Below, piece by piece: positions 33,258-41,469 of a DNA stretch of 64,000 nucleotides (positions within the stretch are counted from its first letter, which is position 1; each line of letters opens with the position of its first letter). The notes under the pieces are model-generated. The model was not told where the DNA came from. It saw only the letters and a program-made list of their open reading frames with translations, and ran no database searches. The stretch is from Variovorax sp. TBS-050B (GTDB lineage Bacteria > Pseudomonadota > Gammaproteobacteria > Burkholderiales > Burkholderiaceae_C). The DNA lies in contig NZ_JARXYR010000002.1 of assembly GCF_029893635.1 (NCBI RefSeq), forward strand, positions 620,001 to 684,000, given 5' to 3'. The translations under genes and the position numbers were made by a program.

Positions 33258-34631
33258 ATGCCGGACCCGAACCGCGCGACGACGCCCCCCGCCATCCGCC
33301 GCGCCACGCCCGGGCTCCTGCTGCGCCCGGTGCTGCTCGCGCTGTGCCTGGCGGCACCTGCGTTCGCACCCGCCGCCACCTCGCCGGCCGCCGCGCCCGG
33401 CCAGCCGCCCGCGCCGCTGGTGGTGACTGCGGGTTCGCAGCGCGAGCTGCTGATCGAGCGCGGCGTGGACCGCATCGCGCTGGCCGACGAGACCGTCGCG
33501 GGCGTGACCGTGACGCGCAAGACGCCGGGCTCGCCCGCCGCGCGGCTCATCCTCACCGGCAAGCAGGCGGGCCGCACCACGCTGATGGTCTGGGAGAAGG
33601 GCCAGTCCGCCGCCACCACCTACACGCTCGACGTGCAGCGCCGCAGCGCCGTGCTCTCGGGCAGCATCGAGAGCATGCCCGCGCACCAGCGTGCGCGCGA
33701 CACGGCGCTCTCGACGCAGCCCGACAAGGCGCCGATCGCCGACGCCTCGACGATCGACGTGCGCAGCCACACGGTGCAGGTGGCCGTGAAAGTGGTCGAG
33801 TTCAACCGCAGCGTGCTCAAGCAGGCGGGGCTCAACATCTTCAGCACGCGCGCGAATTCGAGCGGTTTCAGCTTCGGCGTGTTCACGCCGTCTTCCCTGA
33901 CCAAGGCCAGCTTCGGTTCCGACGGCTCGATCTCGGGCGAATACAACAAGCCGCTCGCGCAGGCCTTCAGCCTGCTGCTCAACTTCGGCCGCGCGGGCGT
34001 TGGCCTGAACGTCGGTTTCCTCGAGGGCAACGGCATGGCGCGCGTGCTCGCCGAGCCGACGCTGGTCGCGATGTCGGGCCAGAGCGCAAGCTTCCTTTCG
34101 GGCGGCGAGCTGCCGGTGCCGGTGCCGCAGGGCCTGGGCTCCACCGCGATCGAATACAAGCCCTTCGGCATCGGCCTCACGCTGACGCCCACGGTGCTGT
34201 CGAACGACCGCATCGTGCTGAAGGTCGCGCCCGAGGCGAGCGACCTCGACTACACCAACTCGCTGAGCCTCGGCGGGGTCGCGGTGCCCGCCATCACCAC
34301 GCGGCGCGCCGACACCACGGTCGAGCTCGGCGACGGCGAGAGCTTCATCATCGGCGGGCTCGTGAGCCGCACCACCACCTCCAACGCCGACAAGATCCCG
34401 CTGCTCGGCGACCTGCCGATCCTTGGCGCCTTCTTCAAGCAGAGCAAGTACCAGATGAACGAGAAGGAACTGGTGATCGTGGTCACGCCGCACCTCGTGA
34501 AGCCGATCGCGCGCGACACCGACCTCGCGCCCTACCTCCCCGGCAGCGCCGAGCAGCGCGACGGCGCCGTGTGGCGCTCCTTCTTCCTCGGCGGGGCGGC
34601 CGACACGGCCGTTCCGGGTTTCTCGCGTTGA
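33258..34631 (+). CDS. cpaC: Flp pilus secretin CpaC/RcpA
   Basis: 457 residues from 33258, preferred because AGAAAGAAG precedes this ATG; an in-frame ATG at 33222 is possible. It has a signal peptide, then a BON-like N-terminal domain (RELLIERGVDRIALADETVAGV) and the secretin domain (VRSHTVQVAVKVVEFNRSVLKQAGLNIF; MARVLAEPTLVAMSGQSASFLSGGELPVP; KIPLLGDLPILGAFFKQSKYQ). It forms the outer-membrane channel of the pilus. Confidence 0.93.
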   Translation: MPDPNRATTPPAIRRATPGLLLRPVLLALCLAAPAFAPAATSPAAAPGQPPAPLVVTAGSQRELLIERGVDRIALADETVAGVTVTRKTPGSPAARLILTGKQAGRTTLMVWEKGQSAATTYTLDVQRRSAVLSGSIESMPAHQRARDTALSTQPDKAPIADASTIDVRSHTVQVAVKVVEFNRSVLKQAGLNIFSTRANSSGFSFGVFTPSSLTKASFGSDGSISGEYNKPLAQAFSLLLNFGRAGVGLNVGFLEGNGMARVLAEPTLVAMSGQSASFLSGGELPVPVPQGLGSTAIEYKPFGIGLTLTPTVLSNDRIVLKVAPEASDLDYTNSLSLGGVAVPAITTRRADTTVELGDGESFIIGGLVSRTTTSNADKIPLLGDLPILGAFFKQSKYQMNEKELVIVVTPHLVKPIARDTDLAPYLPGSAEQRDGAVWRSFFLGGAADTAVPGFSR

Positions 34632-34641
34632 GCACCGCCCC

Positions 34642-35925
34642 ATGAACGCACCCCGCGACAGCCTGCCGGAAACGGGCGCCGAGACCTACCTGTTCGCTTC
34701 GGTCAACGGCAGCCACATCACCTGGCTCACCGACACCCTGGGCCGCGTGGGCTCGGTGGTCGTGCTCGAACCGGACGCCAAGTCCATCGACGACCGCATC
34801 GCGATGCTCGGCCCGGCCGCGGTGTTCATCGACTTCTCGCCGGACCAGATCGCCGCCGCCGGCAAGCTCCACGAGCGGCTCAAGCGCGACTGGCCCGCGC
34901 TGCCGGTGCTCGCCACGGGCCTGTCGGCCGAGCCGGCCGCGATGCTGGCCGCGCTGCGCGCCGGGGTGGACGACTTCGTCGACATCTCCGCCCCGCCCGC
35001 GGAGGCCGTGGCCACGCTGCGCGCGCTGCTCGACAAGCGCGCCAGCCTCCAGGGCGGCCAGCGCGGCTGCACGCTGGCGCTGCTCGGCGCCCGCGGCGGC
35101 CTGGGCGTCACCACGCTGGCGGCCAGCCTGGCGCTCGCGCTGCACGAGCACCTGGCGCACCTGCCCGCGCGGCCGCCCGGACGATCGGCCCGCCAGGGCG
35201 TGGCGCTGCTCGACCTGGGGCTGCCCGCGCGCGACGGCCTGCTCTACCTCGACACCCAGAGCGGCTTCAGCTTCGTCGACGGCGTGCGCAACCTGCGCCG
35301 GCTCGACCAGACGCTGCTGCACACCGCGCTCGCGCACCATGCGAGCGGCGTCGCGGTGCTGCCGCTGCCCGCGAGCCTGGCGCAGGTGCGCGAGATCTCG
35401 CATGCGGATTCGGTAGCGCTGATCCGGCGGCTGGCGGATTTCTTCGACTTCCAGATCGCCGACCTCGGCGGCTTCTCGACCGTCGACTTCATGGCGCAGA
35501 CCGTGCGCGAGGCCCAGCAGACCTGGGTGGTCTGCGACCAGAGCATCGGTGCCATCGTCTCCACCGCCAACCTGCTGAAGGAACTGCGCACGCGCGGCGT
35601 CGACGTCGCCCGCCTGGCGCTGGTGGTGAACAAGTTCGACAAGAACGTCGGCCTGTCGGCGAAGGACATCGCCGAGCGGCTCGAGCTGCCGCTGCGCCAC
35701 GTGCTGCCCGCGCGCAGCGCCGCGCTGCTGGCGGCCGCGAGCCGCGGCGAGATGCTGGTGCGCACCGCGCGCAGCGACCCGTACGCGCAGTCCGTGATCG
35801 GCCTTGCGCGCGGGCTGACCCAGGAATACATGTCCGTCACGGGCCAACCGCCGCCCAAGGATCCACGCTGGGCTGCGCTGATGTCGCAGATCACCGGCTT
35901 CTGGAAGAGTTCACATCAAGGTTGA
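34642..35925 (+). CDS. cpaE: Pilus localisation ATPase TadZ/CpaE
   Basis: 427 residues. An N-terminal receiver-like domain without the phospho-acceptor pattern (residues ~10-130) precedes a MinD/ParA-type ATPase with a deviant Walker A GARGGLGVTTLAASLALAL. Later motifs are QIADLGGFSTVDFMAQTV and LALVVNKFDKN. TadZ proteins place the Tad machine at a pole or focus. The gene lies 10 bp after the secretin gene and 6 bp before tadA. Confidence 0.9.
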   Translation: MNAPRDSLPETGAETYLFASVNGSHITWLTDTLGRVGSVVVLEPDAKSIDDRIAMLGPAAVFIDFSPDQIAAAGKLHERLKRDWPALPVLATGLSAEPAAMLAALRAGVDDFVDISAPPAEAVATLRALLDKRASLQGGQRGCTLALLGARGGLGVTTLAASLALALHEHLAHLPARPPGRSARQGVALLDLGLPARDGLLYLDTQSGFSFVDGVRNLRRLDQTLLHTALAHHASGVAVLPLPASLAQVREISHADSVALIRRLADFFDFQIADLGGFSTVDFMAQTVREAQQTWVVCDQSIGAIVSTANLLKELRTRGVDVARLALVVNKFDKNVGLSAKDIAERLELPLRHVLPARSAALLAAASRGEMLVRTARSDPYAQSVIGLARGLTQEYMSVTGQPPPKDPRWAALMSQITGFWKSSHQG

Positions 35926-35931
35926 GCCCCC

Positions 35932-37245
35932 ATGTCCAACGAAATCGAATTTGCCGACGACGACCAGGCATTCATCAACTCGCAGCAGTTCCAGGACATC
36001 AAGAGCTGGACCCATGACCACCTGCTGAGCCGCATCGAGGAACTGGGCGCGGAGTTCGGCCGCTGGTCGCGCGCCTCGATCCAGCAGTTCGTCGAGCTCG
36101 AGGTCGACAGCTTCGTGCGGCTGCGCCGCGTGCCGATCAACGACCGCGAGATGCAGCTCATCGCCGATGCGCTGACCAAGGAGCTCGCGGGCTTCGGCCC
36201 GCTGGAAGACCTGCTCAACGATCCGGGCGTGGAAGACATCCTGATCAACGGCTACCAGAACGTCTACGTGTCGCGCCACGGCGTGCTCGAACGCGAGACG
36301 CTGCGCTTCACCGACTCCGAGCACGTGATGCGCATCGTGCGGCGCATCCTCGCGCCGCTCGGCCGCCGGCTCGACGAGGCCAACCCGATGGTGGACGCGC
36401 GCCTGCCCGACGGCGGCCGCATCAACGTGATCATCGAGCCGCTCGCGATCGACGGGCTCTCGGTCTCGATCCGCAAGTTCCGCAAGGAGCCGCTGACGCC
36501 GGCCGACCTCGTGAAGCTCGGCACCTTCGACGCGGGCATGGCGCAGCTGCTGGAGATCGCGGTGCGCGCGCGCTGCAACATCCTCGTGAGCGGCGGCACC
36601 AGCTCGGGCAAGACCTCGCTGCTCAACGCGCTCGCGAGCTTCATTCCGCACAGCGAGCGCGTGATCACCATCGAGGACACGGCCGAACTCTCGCTCGGCC
36701 ACACGCACGTGGTACGGCTCGAAAGCCGGCCCGGCGGCTTCGACGGCACCGGCGTGGTGAGCATCCGCGACCTGCTGCGCAACAGCCTGCGCATGCGGCC
36801 CGACCGCATCATCGTGGGCGAGGTGCGCGGCGCCGAGGTGATCGAGATGATGCAGGCGATGAACACCGGCCACGAAGGCTCGATGGGCACCATCCACGCG
36901 AGTTCGCCGCGCGAATGCCTCTACCGCCTCGAGATGCTCGCGGGCTTCGCGGGCTACCAGGGCAGCGAGACCAGCCTGCGCCGGCAGATCGCCAACGCCA
37001 TCGACTTCATCGTGCAGATCGGCCGCCTCTCGAACGGGCAGCGGCGCATCCTCTCGCTGAGCGAAGTGACGGGCGTGAACGACAACGTGGTGGCGATGCA
37101 GGAGCTCTACCGCTACGAACCCACCGTCACGCCCGAGGGCGAGGAGCGCGACCGCTGGGTGTCGCTCGGCATCGCGCCGCACTCGCCGAAGATCACGCGC
37201 TTCCGCCAGACGCTCGCGCGCGGCGCCGGAGACCGCCGTGCGTGA
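35932..37245 (+). CDS. tadA: Tad secretion ATPase TadA/CpaF
   Basis: 437 residues, a hexameric secretion ATPase of the GspE/VirB11 superfamily. It has Walker A SGGTSSGKTSLLNAL (residue ~220), ITIEDTAELSL (Asp box), Walker B region MRPDRIIVGEVRGAEVI, and the His box GHEGSMGTIHASSPRE. It powers Flp pilus assembly and probably retraction. The ORF overlaps tadB by 8 bases. Confidence 0.95.
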   Translation: MSNEIEFADDDQAFINSQQFQDIKSWTHDHLLSRIEELGAEFGRWSRASIQQFVELEVDSFVRLRRVPINDREMQLIADALTKELAGFGPLEDLLNDPGVEDILINGYQNVYVSRHGVLERETLRFTDSEHVMRIVRRILAPLGRRLDEANPMVDARLPDGGRINVIIEPLAIDGLSVSIRKFRKEPLTPADLVKLGTFDAGMAQLLEIAVRARCNILVSGGTSSGKTSLLNALASFIPHSERVITIEDTAELSLGHTHVVRLESRPGGFDGTGVVSIRDLLRNSLRMRPDRIIVGEVRGAEVIEMMQAMNTGHEGSMGTIHASSPRECLYRLEMLAGFAGYQGSETSLRRQIANAIDFIVQIGRLSNGQRRILSLSEVTGVNDNVVAMQELYRYEPTVTPEGEERDRWVSLGIAPHSPKITRFRQTLARGAGDRRA

Positions 37246-38239
37246 AGGCCTGCTCGCGTTGGCCTGCATCGCGCTGCTGATGGCGGCCGCGGGGCTGCTG
37301 CTGTGGCAGTGGGCCTCGACGCGGCAGGCGCGGCGGCTCGCCGGCGCGCACCTGAAGCAGCGCATCGACGCCAGCTTCTCGCCCGACAGCGAAGCGCCGC
37401 AGCCGCCGCTGCGCGCGGAACCGCCGCCGCTGTCCGGCGGCGCGATGCCGATGACGGACCCCTGGGCCTCGGCGGGGCCGGCCGAGCCGGTGCAGGCGCC
37501 GCGCAGGAACCGCCTCGAGGCGCTGGTGCCGGACTGGCTCGAAGGCGTGATCGCCACGCGCGTCCTCGGCCTCGGTGCGGGCGCGATCGTGCTGCTCGCC
37601 GCGCTGGCGGGCCTGCTCGGCGGCTGGCCAGCGGGCCTCGGCGCGCTGCTCTTCCTCGCGCTGGTCGCGGCCTTCGCGATCTGGCTGCGGCTGCAGAAAT
37701 TCCGCCGCCAGCTCGTGAGCCAGCTGCCGGCCTTCATCGATGCGATGGTGCGGCTGATCACCATCGGCAACTCCACCCAGGCGGCGTTCCAGCTCGGCAT
37801 CGCGTCGACGCGGGCGCCGCTGCGCGGCTACCTCGAACGCGCCGCGGGCCTGGTGCGCGCCGGCGTCGACCTGGACCGCGCGCTGCACCAGATGGCCACG
37901 CGCGTGCGCGTGGAGGAGATGTTCCTGCTGGCCTCGATCCTCGGGCTGGGCGTGCGCTACGGCGGCCGCGCCGACCTGCTGCTGGAGCGCGTGGCCAACT
38001 TCATGCGCGACCGCGAGCAGGCCGAGCACGAGCTCGTGGCGCTCTCGGCCGAGACGCGGCTCTCGGCCTGGATCCTCGGCCTGCTGCCGATCTGCGTCGG
38101 GGCCATGATCATCACGCTCAACCCGGCCTACTTCCTGCGCATGTGGCAGGACACCACCGGCCAGTACATGGTGTTCGGCGCCGCGGCGCTGCAGCTGACC
38201 GGCGCGTTCCTGCTCTACCGGCTGGCGAGGTTCGCATGA
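37238..38239 (+). CDS. tadB: Tad inner-membrane platform protein TadB
   Basis: 333 residues. It starts at GTG 37238 inside the end of tadA. An N-terminal membrane helix, a loop rich in Pro, two central helices, and a T2SSF domain (FIDAMVRLITIGNSTQAAFQLG; GVDLDRALHQMATRVRVEEMFLLAS) followed by C-terminal helices match TadB. With TadC it forms the platform that TadA drives. Confidence 0.92.
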   Translation: MREGLLALACIALLMAAAGLLLWQWASTRQARRLAGAHLKQRIDASFSPDSEAPQPPLRAEPPPLSGGAMPMTDPWASAGPAEPVQAPRRNRLEALVPDWLEGVIATRVLGLGAGAIVLLAALAGLLGGWPAGLGALLFLALVAAFAIWLRLQKFRRQLVSQLPAFIDAMVRLITIGNSTQAAFQLGIASTRAPLRGYLERAAGLVRAGVDLDRALHQMATRVRVEEMFLLASILGLGVRYGGRADLLLERVANFMRDREQAEHELVALSAETRLSAWILGLLPICVGAMIITLNPAYFLRMWQDTTGQYMVFGAAALQLTGAFLLYRLARFA

Positions 38240-39192
38240 CGGGCATGGGCTTCACGCCGTCCCAGCTCGGCATCCTGAGCCTCGCGCTGCTGGCGCTGGG
38301 CCTGCTTGCGATGGCGGGCCTGCTGATCGGCGGCGAGCTCCGGCGCGCGCGCCGCGGCAGCGTGCTGGGCCGGGCCATCCGCCGCGGCGGCGAAGGCACG
38401 CCGGTCGATGCCGCCGAGCCCGAAGCGCCCCCGCCCTCCGACGTCGAGCTGCCCTTCCACTGGCTCGACACGCGGCTCGGCCGCCTGCTGGTCGCCGACG
38501 AGGACCGCAACCTCATCGACCAGTGCGGCTTTCCTTCGCAGCGCGCGCAGCTGATCTTCCTGGTGCTGCGGGTGCTGCTGGCCGTGCTGCTGCCGGTGGC
38601 CGCCTACTGGGTCTGGGCCGGCGGCCAGCCGCAGCGCCAGGTGTTCGCGGTGCTGGCCGCGGCCTTCGTGATCGGCTTCATGGCGCCGAAGTGGCTGCTG
38701 GCGCGGCAGGCCGCGTCGCGGCGCGAGCGGGTCGCCCACGAGCTGCCGCTCTTCGTCGACCTGTTGCGCCTGCTGCAGGGCGTGGGCCTGAGCCTCGACC
38801 AGAGCCTGCAGATCATGGCGGCGGATTTCTCGCACGTGCTGCACGTGCTCGGCCACGAACTCGCGATCGCCAACCGGCAGTACAGCCAGGGCCGCACGCG
38901 CGAGCATTCGCTGCAGCGCCTGGGCACGCTGCACAGGAACGACAACCTGACGAGCCTGGTGGCGCTGCTGGTGCAGGTCGACCGCCACGGCGGCGCGGTG
39001 CAGGAGCCGCTGCGGCAGTACAGCGAACGGCTGCGCGAGCACCGCCGTGCCGAGATGAAGGAACGCATCGGGAAGATCACCGTCAAGATGACCGGCGTGA
39101 TGGTGATCACGCTGCTGCCGGCGCTGGTCATCGTGACCGCAGGTCCCGGGTTCCTCGCCGTCTTCCGTTCGCTGGGAGCCCTTGCCAAATGA
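38236..39192 (+). CDS. tadC: Tad inner-membrane platform protein TadC
   Basis: 318 residues. The ATG overlaps the tadB stop (ATGA). A first membrane helix (LGILSLALLALGLLAMAGLL), a cytosolic loop, two helices, and the T2SSF domain (ELPLFVDLLRLLQGVGLSLDQSLQIMA; RHGGAVQEPLRQYSERLREHRRAEMKE) end in a C-terminal helix with ITLLPALVIVTAGPGFLAVF. It is the paralogous partner of TadB. Confidence 0.92.
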   Translation: MTGMGFTPSQLGILSLALLALGLLAMAGLLIGGELRRARRGSVLGRAIRRGGEGTPVDAAEPEAPPPSDVELPFHWLDTRLGRLLVADEDRNLIDQCGFPSQRAQLIFLVLRVLLAVLLPVAAYWVWAGGQPQRQVFAVLAAAFVIGFMAPKWLLARQAASRRERVAHELPLFVDLLRLLQGVGLSLDQSLQIMAADFSHVLHVLGHELAIANRQYSQGRTREHSLQRLGTLHRNDNLTSLVALLVQVDRHGGAVQEPLRQYSERLREHRRAEMKERIGKITVKMTGVMVITLLPALVIVTAGPGFLAVFRSLGALAK

Positions 39193-40067
39193 CCGCACGC
39201 CTCGCGCCCCCCGCCTTCCGACGCCTGCCCGGCGGCGTCGCCTCCGTCCTCGCGCTCGCATGCGCGCTCGCGGCCACCGGCTGCGCCGGACCGAAGGATG
39301 CCTATCCCGCGGTCGCCGAAGCGCAGCAGCGGCAGGCCGCGGAAGAAGGCGCCAGCGCACGCGCCGGCAGCCAGATCGACACCCAGGCCACCTACCTCAA
39401 GCTGGTCGAGCAGATGCAGCAGGAAGGCCTGTGGTTCGCGTCGCTCGCGCACATCGATGCACTGGAGCAGCGCTGGGGCGCTTCGCCCGAGTCGACGCGC
39501 GCGCGTGCCGAGGCGCTGCGCCACGCCGGCCAGGCCGCGCAGAGCGAGACCGCCTACCGGCGGCTGCTCGGCACGCCGCTGGCGGCAGCCGGCTACCGCG
39601 GACTCGGCCTGCTGGCCGGGGCACGCGGCGACTATGCCGAGGCGGTGCGCATGCTGCGCCAGGCGCGCGATCGCAATCCCACCGATGCGCTGCTGCTCAA
39701 CGACCTGGGCTACGCCAGCCTGCGCGCGGGCCAGGTCGCCGAGGCGCGGCTGCCGCTGATGCAGGCGCTGCAGCTCAGGCCCGACAACCCGCAGGCGCAG
39801 GCCAACCTCGCGATGTACCTCGAGGCCACGCAGCAGCATGCGCAGGCCGCGGCGCTGATGGATGCCAACAAGATGCCGCCGGCCACGCGCGCGGCGATCC
39901 GCGACGCCGCACGGCAGCTCGCACGGCCCGCAGCGCCACCGGTCGTCGCCGCCACGCCGGTCGCCGGCGCACCGGTCCTCGACGACAGCGCGATCCCGCT
40001 GCTGCTCAAGCCCTCCCAGACCACCCTCCGGCCGCGCGCCGGCTCGAACCCCCGAGGTGCCCCATGA
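39189..40067 (+). CDS. tadD: TPR lipoprotein TadD
   Basis: 292 residues, start overlapping the tadC stop. The signal peptide has a lipobox-like LAATGC. TPR units lie at about residues 70-225 (ALLLNDLGYASLRAGQVAEARL; DNPQAQANLAMYLEATQQHAQA). TadD lipoproteins help insert or stabilise the secretin as pilotins. The C-terminus is Pro/Ala-rich. Confidence 0.88.
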   Translation: MTARLAPPAFRRLPGGVASVLALACALAATGCAGPKDAYPAVAEAQQRQAAEEGASARAGSQIDTQATYLKLVEQMQQEGLWFASLAHIDALEQRWGASPESTRARAEALRHAGQAAQSETAYRRLLGTPLAAAGYRGLGLLAGARGDYAEAVRMLRQARDRNPTDALLLNDLGYASLRAGQVAEARLPLMQALQLRPDNPQAQANLAMYLEATQQHAQAAALMDANKMPPATRAAIRDAARQLARPAAPPVVAATPVAGAPVLDDSAIPLLLKPSQTTLRPRAGSNPRGAP

Positions 40068-40450
40068 AATCACAAGCCCTTGTCCGCCGCTGTCCGGCGC
40101 AGCCGCTGCTGCATGCGTGCGGCTTCGTGCTGGCGGTCGCGCTCGCGTTCGCGGCCGCGCAGGCGCGCGCCGACGACACGCCCGCGGCGCCGCTGATCGA
40201 GGAGAACGCGCAGGCCGTGGCCGAGATGCAGCAAGAGCCCGGCTCGCCGCCGCCGCTGCGCGTCGGCGATGCCACCGGCGCCCTGCTGGCCTGGCAGCGC
40301 TCGGGCGAGATCGCGTCGCCCACGCCGCGGCCGATCGCGGGCCCGGTCGCGTTTCGCAGCTACGAGCGCTACCTGAAGAGCTTCGAGCATCCGATTCCCG
40401 AGTACCTGAATTCGTCGGTGAAGAAGGCGCCGGGCGACAGCGGCAAGTAG
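40064..40450 (+). CDS. DUF3613 domain-containing exported protein of the tad cluster
   Basis: 128 residues with a signal peptide (cleaved after AQARA). The DUF3613 core is RVGDATGALLAWQRSGEIASPTPRPIAGPVAFRSYERYLKSFEHPIPEYL, here quoted only by its ends: RVGDATGALLAWQ and YERYLKSFEHPIPEYL. This family is found almost only in beta-proteobacterial tad clusters; its role is unknown. It overlaps tadD by ATGA. Confidence 0.85.
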   Translation: MKSQALVRRCPAQPLLHACGFVLAVALAFAAAQARADDTPAAPLIEENAQAVAEMQQEPGSPPPLRVGDATGALLAWQRSGEIASPTPRPIAGPVAFRSYERYLKSFEHPIPEYLNSSVKKAPGDSGK

Positions 40451-40478
40451 CCCACGCCGCCACGCACCGCACACGCCC

Positions 40479-40958
40479 ATGAAGAAGATCCCGCATCGCC
40501 GAACCGCCCGCGCCCAGCGCGGCGTGTACGCGGTCGAGTTCTCCATCGTGTTCCTGCTCGTGTTCACGATGCTCTACGCGATCGTCTGCTACGCCATCGT
40601 GTTCACGCTGCGCAGCGGCCTGCAGAACGCCGCCGAGGACGGTGCGCGCGCGGCCCTGCGCTACCAGGCCACCTGGGACGCGCGGCGCGCCGAGGCGATC
40701 CGCGTGGCCGAGGCGCAGATCCCGCTCAACCTGCCGGTGGCGCCCGTGGTCACGGCGCAGCGCTGCCAGCTGACGGATGCCGGCACGAGCAACTGCGTCA
40801 CGCCGAACTGCGGCGGCGCCTGGGCGCAGCGCTGCCAGGTGGTGGTGACCGTGACCGCGGGCAGCATGGCGAGCCTGCTGCCGCCGCTGCCGAGCTTCGC
40901 GGTGCCCGACACCATCGCCGGGCAGGCGAGCATGCTGCTCGACGGAGGCATGCTGTGA
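40479..40958 (+). CDS. tadE: TadE-like minor pseudopilin
   Basis: 159 residues. The N-terminus RAQRGVYAVEFSIVFLLVFTM has the pseudopilin pattern: a glycine before the cleavage point, Glu at +5 and a hydrophobic helix. ALQ-type NAAEDGARAALRYQ follows, as in TadE/F. The periplasmic part has two Cys pairs (AQRCQLTDA, SNCVTPNCGG). It is processed by the prepilin peptidase and thought to sit in the pilus base or tip. Confidence 0.85.
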   Translation: MKKIPHRRTARAQRGVYAVEFSIVFLLVFTMLYAIVCYAIVFTLRSGLQNAAEDGARAALRYQATWDARRAEAIRVAEAQIPLNLPVAPVVTAQRCQLTDAGTSNCVTPNCGGAWAQRCQVVVTVTAGSMASLLPPLPSFAVPDTIAGQASMLLDGGML

Positions 40959-41455
40959 GGCAGCCCGCGCGCCTGTCGCGGGCGATGCGCCGGCAGCGCG
41001 GCATCGCGGCGATCGAATTCGCGCTCGTCTTCATGACGCTCTTCTTCATCATCTATGCGCTCGCGACCTTCGGCGCGGTGCTCTACACGCAGCAGGTGGT
41101 CGCGCGCGCGGCCGAGGACGGCGCGCGCGCCATCCCGCGGCTGCTTTCGCCGCCGGTGGCCGCGAACGATGCGCGCGTGCGGGCCGCGGTGTACGACTCG
41201 CTCTCGGCCTCGCTGGTGGTGCCCGCCGCCAGCAGCGGAAGCTGGAGCAGCAAGCGCAGCTGGATCGCCGCCAACACCACCGTCGCCGTCACGCTCGGCG
41301 CCCCGGCCGGCGGCGGCGCGGGCACCACGGCGGTGGTGACGCTGAGCTATCCCTACAGCGCCAACCGGCTGCTGCCCACGCTGCCCGTGCTGGACACCAG
41401 CCGCTGGATGCCCGACACCCTGCGCAGCCAGGCGGCGGTCGCGACCTCTTCCTGA
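40955..41455 (+). CDS. tadF: TadE/TadF-like minor pseudopilin
   Basis: 166 residues from GTG 40955, overlapping the previous TGA. MRRQRGIAAIEFALVFMTLFFIIYAL is the pseudopilin N-terminus with the conserved Glu, then VVARAAEDGARAIPRL. The remainder is beta-rich. It pairs with the preceding gene; the tadE/tadF labels could be exchanged. Confidence 0.82.
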   Translation: MRQPARLSRAMRRQRGIAAIEFALVFMTLFFIIYALATFGAVLYTQQVVARAAEDGARAIPRLLSPPVAANDARVRAAVYDSLSASLVVPAASSGSWSSKRSWIAANTTVAVTLGAPAGGGAGTTAVVTLSYPYSANRLLPTLPVLDTSRWMPDTLRSQAAVATSS

Positions 41456-41469
41456 CGCGGAGCGCACCG

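Noticed and set aside
40479..41455. Type II secretion pseudopilins
   Set aside because: The conserved N-terminal helix and the tad neighbours identify them as TadE/TadF type.
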